Source of the DNA: Stichopus chloronotus
Lineage: Eukaryota; Echinodermata; Holothuroidea; Aspidochirotida; Stichopodidae
Direction: 5' to 3'
Length of the DNA: 64,000 bases
Assembly (NCBI GenBank): GCA_021234535.1
Contig: CM037848.1
Span: 14,463,444 to 14,527,443, forward strand
Shown here: positions 1-10,300 of the stretch, one piece after another
Position numbering within the stretch: position 1 is the first letter of the stretch
How the letters are laid out: each line of letters begins with the position of its first letter
Notes under the pieces: model-generated
The model's input: the letters and a program-made list of their open reading frames with translations, nothing else
Databases searched by the model: none
Told to the model about the DNA's origin: nothing
Program-made: the position numbers and the translations under genes

Positions 1-614
1 GGAAGCAGGAAAATATACCGGTATAGAATCGAATTTATCCTGGCATAAACTGACATTTACACCAGTATTAAACGTAATTTATACCGGTATAAATTCGAAT
101 TAATACCAGTATATATTTGAATTAATATCAGTATATATTCAGCCTTTCTGATTGGTTTATTTTACACTGGAATATATTCAAATTAATACGGGCATATATT
201 CGAATTAATACCAGTTTATATTCGAATTAGTACCGGTATATACTCGAATTAATATCAGTATATATTCAGCCTTTCTGATTGGTTGATTTTACACTGGTAT
301 ATATTTGAATTAATACCTGTATATATTCGAATTAACACCGGCATATATTTAATATTTTTTACTTTTTCCCGGGATAAATTATATTTAATGCTAGTATAAA
401 TTCGAATTAATACTGGTATATATTCGAATTTATACCGGCATCAATTACTTTTAATAGTGGTATAAATGCCAATTTATGCCAGGATAAATTCGATTTTACA
501 CCGGCCTGTTTTCCTGCTTTCTGATTGGCTTGAATATATACCAGTATAAAATGGAATTAATGCTGGTATATATTCGAATTAATACCGGGATAAATAATGG
601 TGTATTTGTCCAAC
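1..614. repeat. Degenerate tandem array, about 22-bp unit around TATTCGAATTAATACCGGTA
   Basis: Nearly the whole stretch consists of imperfect copies of a 22-bp AT-rich unit. The unit contains two palindromes, TTCGAA and ACCGGT. A longer spacer containing CTTTCTGATTGG recurs near 145, 270 and 518, suggesting a higher-order unit. No coding potential. Confidence 0.85.
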
Positions 615-1114
615 ACGGCTTCCCATAAACGTGGGTTCATCCATCTACACATGACACCATGTTAGCGCACTATATCGGTGACGTAGATATAATAAGAGGA
701 GGCAAGTAGAAGTGTACTGTACGAGTTGGGGAACTAAAAAGTAGACACATCGAGAACTGCACTATAGCTCACCAAATTTTGATTTAACATTTTGGTTATA
801 TATAAATTTTATTTTATTTATTTTATAGTCTTAAGTACATTTCTGATCATGCTGTGGTCATGACAAACAGTATTATGATCCAATAGGCCATTCCAAGATA
901 AAACATGTGAACATTTTCTTTATAATTTGTTATTTTCTGGACATGAAGGGGACTTGCATGATAGGCCCTATGAGAAACAAAAGAAACAAAATATGCCTTT
1001 TTGAAGAAAGCAATCTCGTGTAACACGTGTCCAACTTCATTACAGGATATCAGAAACTTCCTATATGGCTGAAATAAAGGTGATGACATGCATAAACTTC
1101 TGGTCGGTGCTTAC

Positions 1115-1272
1115 CTGTAGCAGTGGTTCCTCCAAGGAGTCCAAAAGGTTGGGCACGACTCACCGCTATTATCTTCAGCTGCGGTCACCGCCCACGGTCC
1201 AGCATCGCAACCTACAAATGAGAAGCTCAGGAGTGCCAAAATAGCCTGTTTCTTGACTGACGCACAATCCAT
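1115..1272 (-). CDS. C-type lectin paralog, first coding exon only (gene continues left of window)
   Basis: 158 nt from ATG to donor GTAAGC, phase 2, the same phase as the paralog exon at 9338-9498. It encodes a signal peptide (MDCASVKKQAILALLSFSF, probable cut after GCDA), a spacer (WAVTAAEDNSGES) and CPTFWTPWRNHCYR. No exon 2 is found between here and position 1, so the rest lies outside. DNA identity is highest over the CPTF to CYR part and the donor, with more divergence in signal peptide and spacer. Confidence 0.85.
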
Positions 1273-1402
1273 TGTTCCGATGTAAAATCTTGCCAAGGTT
1301 GGTGTCTCCGTAAATGTAAAGCATATGTCTTCTATCAGCTGGCTTGTTAGAGTTTGCAAAGGCCTCCTCAGCGAATGATTCCCATCCTACCGCCCAGCCT
1401 AG

Positions 1403-1408
1403 TTTATA
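1403..1408 (-). promoter_or_regulatory. Candidate TATA box of the left lectin gene
   Basis: TATAAA on the minus strand in GGTATAAACTAGGC, about 130 nt before the ATG. A similar GTTGGGT element lies beside it and near the second lectin gene (CCCAACCTA on the plus strand at both loci). Position alone; no start-site evidence. Confidence 0.3.
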
Positions 1409-2486
1409 CCCAACCTAAAGTATGTGCCCGGATCTGTAATCGCGTCCTTCATGCGATCACCTTCCGCAAGAAAACTTTGGTGGCCATGTGAAATTATTGC
1501 GTTCATATGCATATTCATATTTGACATTATGGTTTATACATATTAAAAATTAACGTTCTCATGGAATATACGGAAGAGTGAAAGGGACATGCAAATGAAA
1601 AGAAAAAAAAAGAAAAATTTTCAGCACAATGTCTCACAATGTCAGCTCAATATTTGTAATACTGATATTTTGATGACTTGAATTACATAGTCAGTGTGAA
1701 AGAAATTTGACAATCTTGTCAAAATGGTAAACTTCGGATACTTTTCATTTGTAGAAGTTAGATTAGCTCGTCAAACTATCTCCTCAAAAATAGCAAGATG
1801 GGGAGGATTATCACTCAGCTGAAGTGACACCATTTAAATATTTTCCATTTTGCCTGTCCCTTTAACGCTTCCGTAGAAATGAGCTAACAGCTGCAATTCA
1901 ACAATGAGCGCGAATATGGACAGTTAAAATATTCAGAAGCTGATGCACCTGTTGTTGTTAAGTGTATATTTGTATATCGAAGGTCAACAGAAAAGAATGC
2001 AAGTCTATATGTACCGGCCCAAGCAGACGAAAGAAGAAATGAAAGTGTTGCTTTTATTCTCAATAAGTTCAGACAGATTCAGATTACAACGTGTAGACTG
2101 GATTAAAAAACTTATGTGGTTAAATAAACTTACACAGGCTTAATAACTAGTACGAGCTTCGTACCTGGTGAGCTGGCAACTGGCGACAACTCTGGACTGG
2201 ACTGGGGCTTCTTAAAAGATCCTAGTAGAATTCCCCGACGTTCGATAAGAACACTAGAGGCCGTGAAACACACTATTCATTTATCAACCGATGGTTAGGC
2301 TTTGGACAACAGGGGAGCGTGTAGAAAATCAGATAGATGGTGACAGTGCGTACGCCACGACTAAAAATTCTGCCGAGAAAGTGCGGCTTAGTTCAAATGG
2401 GGCGCTGTTCAGATTCTGATGATGGTAGGCTTGATTAGGAAGACCTAAGAGGTCAAATGATGCAATCCAACCGTCCTTGGGCAGCT
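1409..2486. other. Spacer upstream of the left lectin exon, no gene found
   Basis: AT-rich DNA. The part at about 1680-1800 has weak likeness to the TGTCAAAATGG-type repeat at 9.7-10.3 kb. Short ORFs lack domains, codon bias or splice support. Confidence 0.5.
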
Positions 2487-2686
2487 ACAATCTTGGACAA
2501 AATACCTTGGGACACCCCGCGCCCCCGTTCAATGTTGGCTATAGGATTGCTGTTCAAAGGGTACTTACACTTCTTTAGCGCAACATTGGAAAGGGGCACG
2601 GGGTTTCATGTTATCCTCTCACCTAAAATTCAGTATTATATTTGCAACGTACGACAAAGTGTCCCAACAATTTTGTCCAAGATTGT
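2487..2686 (+). mobile_element. 200-bp MITE, copy 1
   Basis: The ends are inverted repeats ACAATCTTGGACAAAAT ... ATTTTGTCCAAGATTGT, extended inward by GGGACAC/GTGTCCC with a short mismatch. A second copy of exactly 200 bp lies inverted at 6720-6919, about 90 percent or more alike by eye. The open frame through both copies follows from their shared sequence and is not evidence of a protein. Confidence 0.85.
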
Positions 2687-3560
2687 CTGAGAATTTCGAC
2701 GGGTTGGCAGCATGCGCGGGGCACAGGAAAAATCGTCAATTTTAAATAAGTTAAACGGCAAAATGGGGGGTGATATTCCTTGCAACAAGAAACATCAGCA
2801 GTGCATGTTCGGCATGTTTGGGGCCTATATTGAAGTTGGTTTACTCTACTGATATTATTGTGTGAATGTTGTCAATGTTATTACGAAGTAAAGGGAGGAA
2901 TAAGTCAGTCAAATCCATATATTTGCACTAAATGTGCTGAATAAAATGCAGTCATTGGGGAGGTACCATCATAACTCCAATGCACCTTGTCGACCAGAAA
3001 ACTACTTTAAAACATTTTAGATGATACAAATGACGTACTTTCGGCTCAAACTCTGATATTGAGACAGTTACCGAAGAAAAAAAAAACACAAAAACACACC
3101 CCCCCCCCCAAAAAAAAACTAACATGTTAGTGGTCCGTTGAAGAAGATCGATGTTTATGTGTTATTTAGTTAATTGTTCACAGTGATGACGTGGTGTCTG
3201 GTATTAAAGTAACTACGCTTAATGACTATTATTACTGACTTGCAGGTTAATGTGGGTAACAAAGTGTGCTATCATTATACAAAATAAACCCCTAAAATGC
3301 AAATTTAATAAATGCGACGTTTGCTCATATTCACATAACAGTGACATTGTGGCACCCATTCTATTTACCGTACATTGTTCACTGTAATATGTCAGTCATT
3401 TTAAGCAGTTTCAACGGACTTCACAGTACATATTTGTTGTTAGAGCTATACCATTATATTAATATACATATATATATATTACCTTATGTTATATATGAAT
3501 GAATGAAAAATGAGAAATTGACGAACATATGAGTTTATAAATGGATAATTGAGCAGTGAA
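2687..3560. other. Spacer, no gene found; A/C homopolymer tract
   Basis: No supported gene. A mixed poly-A/poly-C tract occupies about 3077-3118, and AT-rich dinucleotide stretches lie near 3455-3480. Confidence 0.5.
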
Positions 3561-3685
3561 AAACACTATGGTCATGCCGTGAATCGAACCCCGGCCTCCC
3601 CATCCAAGCTGACTTAGACCTAACAACAGCGTCCGACAGTATAGGTTAATGAAACCCACGTTCTACCAAATGTTTTGACAGGAAA
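3560..3685 (-). repeat. tRNA-like segment with B-box GGTTCGATTC, possible SINE head
   Basis: On the minus strand GGTTCGATTC matches the RNA polymerase III B-box, and it is preceded by GGAGGCCGG. A weak A-box (TATACTGTCGG) lies about 60 nt upstream. The arms do not fold into a convincing cloverleaf by eye, so it is not called a tRNA gene. Confidence 0.3.
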
Positions 3686-3796
3686 ATTTGAGCAACCCGT
3701 GGAAAAATTGCGTAGATTACAAGACTGAAGATTACATATGTTACCAGCTTCATGCAATGTAAAAATTGCAGTCAAAAATTGCAGCCGAAAAAGGAA

Positions 3797-4141
3797 GAGA
3801 AAAGAATACCGTCATTAAAATACCGTAATTAATTATCTTAACGTTGATGACTACAAGGGTCTATATGTTTCAACCGTTTCACATCGGGTTTAAGTGCACG
3901 TTTTCCATTCTAGGAGAAAGAACGATCAAGACAAAAGTAGTTTTACCGTCACAGGCTGAGTCACACTATCGGAATAACTACGGCTTCGTCAATGTTATAG
4001 AAATAATACGTTCCTGGCAAATTTTAGTAAATGCAAAATGGCTTTAAAAAATTTTTACAACCAAGTTTCTAATTGTACAAAATACGAATAGTAACTTGGA
4101 ATGTATTCATTTGATAGGCAGAGCTTTATCTGGGAGATTGG
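3797..4141 (-). repeat. Duplicated noncoding block, copy 1 (3' side of the lectin gene)
   Basis: It matches 15050-15409 in order. Shared landmarks are GAGAAAAGAATACC, TAATTATCTTAA, TTCTAGGAGAAA, CAATTGTACAAAATACGAA-type and TTCATTTGATAGGCAGAG stretches. One copy follows the lectin stop and the other follows the LRP2 stop. It may be a repeat or a segmental duplication. Confidence 0.7.
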
Positions 4142-4196
4142 GTGGGTGGATGTTTGGGTGGGTGGATGTTTGGGTGGGTGGATGTTTGGATGGGTG
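4138..4196. repeat. 16-bp minisatellite GGGTGGGTGGATGTTT, about 3.7 copies
   Basis: Three exact units are followed by a variant. G-rich runs of three on one strand could form G-quadruplexes. Confidence 0.85.
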
Positions 4197-4725
4197 AGAC
4201 TGGATGAACTGAATGGGTCGGAAGTGGGAGGAGATGAACGAGTACAAAAATCTTAAAGACCATGTGAAAATTGGGCCTCCAAAGCAGAAGCGAAAGGAAC
4301 AAAATATGAATTGATTGATTTACAAACCAATAAGTACCAGCAGAACATTCAAACATTTAACTCTTCGCATACCCCGTAAGTAAGAATAATCTACACAAAA
4401 TGAGAAAGTAACAATAACCTACACTATAACAGTCCGTGCCACCGTCAGGCTGGTATAACAGTGGTGAACAAGGAATTTAAGCATTTAAAAAGTGTCCAAA
4501 TGTCACCCGACACTGTCGTGGTTCTAAAGGGTCGTTTCGAGGATGGTTCCTCTGCTTTAAATTTTTTGACATTTTACAATCAAACTTTCTTTTTTCTTTC
4601 CGTAGATGTCAATGCTCCGGATACTAGGATAATTCTCAAAAAGATTAAAAAATCGAATAACCGTTCATTTTCGAAATTTTCTCTGTGCGAATCCATCCTT
4701 TCCTTCTTCGTTTTTTTTTTTGTCG

Positions 4726-5004
4726 TCAGTAACCGTCCCCTGTCGAGAGGTAACGATGACGGGACATTTTACACATAAACTGAAAGTACCAGCTGGTACT
4801 ATCAAATACATCATGCCATTTACCGTGTGGCTGCCATGTTGAATCAAGCCAGTCCCACATGAAGTAAAGATACTCCGAGGGCGTGGCAGATTGACCACGG
4901 TCGAAATTAGTGTAGTTTACTGCGGAACGATCAGACCAAACATGGAGGCCATTTTCTTCAACGTCATTCAAGCCAATCCACAAGCCAGGTTTGTTGTTTC
5001 TATT
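4726..5004 (-). CDS. C-type lectin exon 3: WIGL core, long loop and stop
   Basis: 279 nt with stop, phase 0 in. Acceptor ACTTCACAG. It holds GLWIGLNDVEENGLHVWSD, NYTNFDRGQSATPSEY and SWYFQFMCK. A 13-residue hydrophilic end (SRHRYLSTGDGY) follows the last cysteine. The intron before it is 3.2 kb and filled with repeats. Confidence 0.9.
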   Translation of the reverse strand, partial: NRNNKPGLWIGLNDVEENGLHVWSDRSAVNYTNFDRGQSATPSEYLYFMWDWLDSTWQPHGKWHDVFDSTSWYFQFMCKMSRHRYLSTGDGY

Positions 5005-8000
5005 CTGTGAAGTTAAAAGAAAATATAATGAATGTGTGATCCAAACTATGTCAATGAAAGAGAAGAAAGAAACATAGTTCAGACTCGAACGACAGGAAAA
5101 CGGAAATAGTTATTGGCATGTCCAAAAATTTAGTGATGGTGGAGGTGTGGGTGGGGACCAATGGATGTCCGTTCTGGGAGAGGCGCTTGCTTTCACAATG
5201 GGATTCAGATGCTAAATGCCAACACTTTTTGTTTGAGTAGACCATTTTCAATAGTATAATCACATTTTATGTGAAGAAACTTACACATTTTATTTATCTC
5301 GTCCCTATACGCAATACACATGGAGGAGATATAGTGTACTCCGTTGAGAGGTTCAAGTTGCCAAAAATGACACTTAAATGTTAGCCCACCATACACCCCT
5401 TGGCCCTTGTGGTATTCAACCGAAACTAGGTGGGTCAGTAGCCCTTATGTGTGGGTGCCCCATGGTATGCAAATGGCATGGATCGGGATTACCGATTGGT
5501 TTTAAGGGGGGTGAGAATGGGTGTCTAAATACAGAGTGTGTGTGGGTGAGTGTGGGTGTGTGCGTGTGTGTGTGTGTACAAGTGTGTCACGATCTCCTCC
5601 TAGACGGTAAGTTGGATGGGCTTCCAACTTGATATGTAGGTGCCTGGGTATATAGTATTATTTTCCCCCGACCAATGACTGCAATACTGGTAAGTGATGC
5701 TGGTGCTGGTAGTACATGGTGTCAAGATGACTTAACATCTTTGCCTTTTTCATGCATTTGGCACGGTATTGCAACCCATGCAACCATGTCATTATTTACG
5801 AGACATAAAACGAGTGGCAAGTAAGCTATATGCAGTGGGTGCTCGTATCAATTTAAGTTCGTAATATTGCTGTTATGGAAAGGTTATGTTGTCATCTGCA
5901 AATATTGATTGAAAAATATCGAATCGATTCCTTGAATGAGTCACTGTTTGAGACGTGGGGAATTACAGTCTCTCTTCGATAGTGCTTGTTTTAAATACCT
6001 TACATTATACCTAAAAAGTCTTTCATTTCCAGGAAGATGGAAATTCAAAGTTGTCCACTAGAGTGTCTCTAATAATTCAAAGAGAGAGCCTCATTTTGCA
6101 TTATTCAACAAACACTTTGCCATCACTTGTCAGCCCAGTTCGACATACCATTCCTTGAGGCGCGTAAGAGAACAGGTCACGTGACCTTATTCACTGGGTT
6201 GCGGATAGACACAGTGCTTTGGGGCATTCAAAACATCCAGAGTGACGGCGCGTGCGGATCTGAGGGAGGCTTGAACGCGCAGTCTCCTCTGGGTTTACTT
6301 TCGACGCACGCTCGATTTCCACGGAACATGTGTGACAAGCCAATGCCCAATAATTGAAACTTGAATTATAGGTTGATATACCAGGTTTATCGACGCTAAA
6401 TGGACAGTTGTCAGTCATTAGTTGATAAACCAGGTTTATCAAGATAAGTTTCTCACTTAAAAAGTCGGTAACAGTTCGATAAACTTAGATTTTCGAATTA
6501 TGGAGCATTTGGCGTTAATAAACCTGGCTTTTCGGTGTGACAAACAGGTTTATCACTTAATTGGTGATGAAGTTGACTTATCAAATTAATGCACCTGGTT
6601 TATCAAAAACTTTGACTTATCGGTTGATAAAGCAAGGTTCATCAGGCGAAAAATGAGGTTTATCGACGATAAATGATCAATAAAATGCTCGATATATGGT
6701 TTACTGCAATCGATAAACTACAATCTTGGACAAAATTGTTGGGACACTTTGTCGTATGTTGCAAATATAATACTGAATTTTAGGTGAGAGGATAACATGA
6801 AACCCCGCGCCTCTTTCCAATGTTGCGCTATAGAAGTGAATGTACCCTTTGAACAGCAATCCTATAGCCAACATTGAACGGGGGCGCGGGGTGTCCCAAG
6901 GAATTTTGTCCAAGATTGTAGGTTTAAAGCTGGTTTATCGGCCGATAAACTGCTTTTTCGATTTGATAAACCAGGTGTATCACTTCATGAATGTCTGACA
7001 AGCCAAATGCCCAGTAATTTGAGCAACTTGGATAAAACATGTGTATCGAACTATTGAGCATTCGGCGTCGTTGAACCTGGTTTTTCGACTGATAGACCTG
7101 GTTTTTCGCCAGATTTATAGTAATAAACAAAGTGATAAACGAGGATTATCAAACTGATAAATAAAGTTTATAAAAAAAAAAACCTTTGACTTATCGGTTG
7201 ATAATTGTTTTTCACTTTTCGACGCTTAATGCCCAGTAATTCGAAAATACCCAGTTTATCCGTCGATAAACCGGGTATCTCGAATTATTGCATGGGCACT
7301 TCTTGCTTGCCATACACACGTGTACGCACATGCAGGCATTTATGAAGTTCGACGCATACACGGTGCACTGTACTAGACTTCTACGTAACTTGAGTATTAA
7401 ACACTCACACAGCGATCCCTTCGAACAATCTGGATTAAAGGTTAATCAACGCTGGACAGTGTATTAACCGTAGGATGATATACAAACCGGGGGAGGGGAG
7501 GGGTTGCTGCAAGCGACGCACGAGGGCGCAGCACTTTCTTAAGTTGATCAACCTTTTTCATGCATGCAAAACAAGATTTTGATAATAAAAAAATAGACGA
7601 AAATGAAAGAGACTTTGATTCTTCAGTAACCGCATTTTTTTTTGAAAGCGAACCCCGAGAAAAGGTAAGCAATTGAGCTTTACAACATGTCAACAATGTT
7701 TGTCCGCGATACACAAAGTAACAGTTAAGCAAAATGAATAACAGTAGAAAGAGGCCCTTGACCTCGGCAAACTTCAGATCGAATGTTATTCACTTTAAAT
7801 TTAGCCATTGTTTTGTGTATACACGTAAGAGAGAACTACGTAGACTTAAAAACAATGTCAATCAACGGTTTTATTGTATCATCCGCAGGTAATTTTAATG
7901 TAATATTGTCGGGTCAATGCACCTGACTGAAATGGGCCAATGGGTGTTGATGATTCGTACCATCGTATCATTGATAATACCTGATGATATGTGATACCGA

Positions 8001-9498
8001 TGATGATGCGTACCAATGCGAATTACTGATTAAATGTACAGCTCATGGCACTGTGAGATTAGGCCTTTACATGAAATGATTTGTATCGAATATGCAAAAC
8101 GACAGGGATGAGAATTGCAACTCCGTGGATTGCCTACTTGTTTAGAAACGCAAAAGAATAAAATCAACAATTTGTCTTAATTACTTACGTCAGTATGACG
8201 CAACGATTGCCAGTAGTGATATACAAACTCGTGTTCTTCGACGGAATGAATAGATACCAGATCCGCGAATCCGCGAAAGTTTGAGTCTGCACTGAACAAT
8301 CGGCAGGTGTTCAAGGCGTCATACCAAGATACTTCCTCACCGAAATACCTGTAAATGTAAATAAACCATAGGCTGTCTGCTCGGTTTAAAAAAAAAATAA
8401 AACCTCTGCAAAAACAAGGTTCAGAAATGTCCTCCAACTGTATGCATATGATGTCACCAACACTTTGGTGAGTGGAAAATGGAGGCCTCGAACGTAAGTT
8501 GGAACAGGAGAAGTTAAAAAACCTTCCAGTTTAGATTAGTAAGTCTCAAGATCAGGAAGTTTTCTTGAGCTCATCATCATGGATAAAAACCGGAGGAAGT
8601 TTGCCAAAAGTCATTTACAATTCACTTTTCCTGGCAACTTTAGGTCTCGACTGAAGTTTGCCTCCCGATGTAGGGATGTCAACCACCGTATTGAACCTAA
8701 AGTCAAGTTCAACGCCTTTTTTTTTTTAGTGATACAGTTCACTGTCCTGTTGCTAGAGAAGAGCTAGGATCACCTCTTACAACGATTTCGCACAATAACT
8801 GAATTGGCCTGTTTTTATTTTGTTCATAAAAATTGTATGGTATTGCTAATGGAGAGGCACTCAATTATGCAACCAGTAGATACAGAGGCGTAGTTGTTTT
8901 CAAATAAAAGCAAGGCTATCGTGGAATAGCCCTAGTCTGAACAGACCTCCCAAGAGACTGGCATCACGCAGGTAATTGCCACACTCTTTTGACCACCCAG
9001 AACTACCCAGACCTCTGGAAATCCCACATTTATGGAGAAAAAGATAAACTAAAAGTAAAATAATCTCCGCACAGTTCTTAGAGAGTCACGTATACAAAGT
9101 ATTGTGACTCCCGACTTATCAAGCACACAAATTGCCCACCTCACTATACTGATCTCTATCTGATCACTATTTCGCGACGTACGTGCTATTCTTTATGACA
9201 CCAGCCGTACGTTGACTGATTTGCTCAGTTAACCATCTCACCATTTCGTGTGCAGACAATTATCTTCATTGCTGCACCTCTTCCGTTGTATATTCTAATA
9301 TACACATACATATGAGCAGGCTGTCTGCAGGGCTTACCTGTAGCAGTGGTTCCTCCAAGGAGTCCAAAAGGTTGGGCATGGCTCTAAGCATTCACCGCCA
9401 TTAACGTTGGTCTGCTGCCACTGTCCAGCATTACAACCCGCAAGTAAGTAAGCCAAGATTAATAAAATACTGAGTTTCTTGACTAACCAACAATCCAT
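4726..9498 (-). CDS. Secreted C-type lectin, three coding exons, 199 residues
   Basis: Coding exons 9338-9498, 8189-8348 and 4726-5004 join in frame (161+160+279 nt, including stop). An N-terminal signal peptide (start MDCWLVKKLSILLILAYLLA, probable cut after GCNA) is followed by one C-type lectin domain: CPTFWTPWRNHCYRYF start, helix with NTC, LVSIHSVEEHEFV, WIGLND, WSDRSAVNYTNF, KWHD and terminal FQFMCK. Such secreted single-domain lectins are common in echinoderms and may bind sugars on microbes (family knowledge). The canonical EPN or QPD sugar triplet is not visible and WND reads WHD. The two inner cysteines are replaced (see findings), so sugar binding is uncertain. A paralogous first exon lies at 1115-1272. 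The start ATG directly precedes the signal peptide. Confidence 0.88.
5005..6360 (-). other. Lectin intron 2, left part, no second gene found
   Basis: Apart from the GT tract the stretch has no coding exon, no lectin motif and no recognised transposon on either strand. Confidence 0.5.
5527..5586. repeat. (GT)n-type microsatellite with GGGTG interruptions
   Basis: Impure GT repeat in intron 2 of the lectin gene. Confidence 0.8.
6362..7290. repeat. Array of imperfect palindromes, GATAAACCAGGTTTATC
   Basis: At least fifteen variants of GATAAACC(A/T)GGTTTATC and its half sites are spaced 15-60 bp apart through intron 2 of the lectin gene. Spacers such as GCCCAATAATT and ATTTGGCG also recur. The 200-bp MITE at 6720-6919 interrupts it. 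Confidence 0.75.
6720..6919 (-). mobile_element. 200-bp MITE, copy 2, inside palindromic array
   Basis: Inverted relative to the copy at 2487-2686, same length and ends. In this copy the inverted repeat extends to CTACAATC/GATTGTAG. It sits in the lectin intron inside the GATAAACC array, which continues on both sides, so it inserted after the array formed. Confidence 0.85.
7291..8188 (-). other. Lectin intron 2, right part
   Basis: No exon seen. A small cluster of GATGATN(0-4)GATACC-type repeats lies at about 7950-8030. The ORF at 7442-7732 (minus) has no domain. Confidence 0.4.
8189..8348 (-). CDS. C-type lectin exon 2: first half of the lectin fold
   Basis: 160 nt, phase 2 in and 0 out. 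Acceptor CATTTACAG, donor GTAAGT. It encodes YFGEEVSWYDALNTC and LVSIHSVEEHEFVYHYW, the two helices of the fold. The loop LFSADSNFRGFAD is a few residues longer than in typical members. Confidence 0.9.
9338..9498 (-). CDS. C-type lectin exon 1: signal peptide and domain start
   Basis: 161 nt ending in phase 2 at GTAAGC. It encodes the signal peptide, a short spacer (GQWQQTNVNGGECLEP) and CPTFWTPWRNHCYR. The last stretch is identical in amino acids to the paralog exon at 1115-1272. Confidence 0.9.
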
Positions 9499-9526
9499 GG
9501 TCGTTGCCTAGGCCAAACTTGCCTGA

Positions 9527-9533
9527 TTTTATA
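9527..9533 (-). promoter_or_regulatory. Candidate TATA box of the complete lectin gene
   Basis: TATAAAA on the minus strand, 28 nt before the ATG. Used at the normal 25-30 nt spacing it would put the cap site almost on the start codon, so it may be chance or give a very short leader. Confidence 0.25.
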
Positions 9534-9689
9534 TGTCTTCGAAAACAACCCGTACAGTGACTTAGTGGTTTATGCACCCAACCTAGTCTGACAATTTGGA
9601 CCGCTTGACCCACCAGAAAAGTTTGTTTTTCTTTCTTTGAGACTTTGGTACGGAAGCATAGAAAAGACATGGGAATAAAAAAAAAAGAA

Positions 9690-10300
9690 CTATCTGAACA
9701 AATTTTACTGACTGACGATTTTCTTAAAAGCGAGTTGACCATTTCGTCTAAAATGAAGAAAAAGAAAACTCTGAAAGTCGGCGGTTTGATCAACTTGTCA
9801 AAAATTAGAAAATTATCATTTTGCCGGTTAGAACATCTTTGACGAGATAAAATAGTCAAAATAGCAAACTTCAAATTATTGTCAATTGTCGAGTGACTGG
9901 ACGAAATGTTCTCACTCGGCACAAGGACAATTTTCCGATTTTCTTTTTTTTTTTTGGGGGGGGGGGCAATTTTGACGAGAAGCCTTACAACGGCAACACG
10001 ACCATTTTTCTGAATCATGTCATTCTGACGAGATTTTTTTATCTTGGCAAAATGGCAATTTTCAAAACTCTGCTGTTTTAACGAGGTATTCGGTCCCGTC
10101 AATATGCGAATTTTCTGAAAGTTGCAATTTTGAGATCATCGCGAGGTGTTCGGTCTCAGTCAACATGTCAATTTCTGAACTTTGGCCATTTTGAAAAGTT
10201 GTTCTAAGGTGACAAAATGAAAATTGTCCTAAAGTTGGTCCCGTTTGAAAAGATGCTGAATAAGGTCAAAATAACAAATTTCGAACTTTGTCATTTGCAC
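9690..10300. repeat. Degenerate tandem repeat with TTTTGACGAGAT and AATTTTCNAACTTTG motifs
   Basis: Motifs such as GTCAAAATNGCAAACTT, TTTGACGAGAT and GGTATTCGGTC-type recur roughly every 60-100 bp across the stretch upstream of the lectin promoter. A pure G tract of about 11 lies near 9956-9966. Confidence 0.55.

Noticed and set aside
847..1089. Minus ORF next to the left lectin exon as possible lectin exon 2
   Set aside because: No acceptor in phase 2, no lectin residues (no W or C pattern like YFGEEVSWYDALNTC).
4461..4778. Plus ORF of 105 codons overlapping lectin exon 3
   Set aside because: Its end is the reverse of the lectin coding exon and the middle includes poly-T; shadow frame.
2457..6913. 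Similar peptides in ORFs at 2457-2690 (plus) and 6701-6913 (minus), suggesting a small gene family
   Set aside because: Both are the 200-bp MITE read in the same direction; the shared frame follows from shared DNA and stops differ outside the element.
9431..10102. 223-codon minus ORF upstream of the lectin
   Set aside because: It runs through the degenerate TTTTGACGAG repeat and homopolymers and then into the lectin first exon out of frame with the signal peptide. Chance opening.
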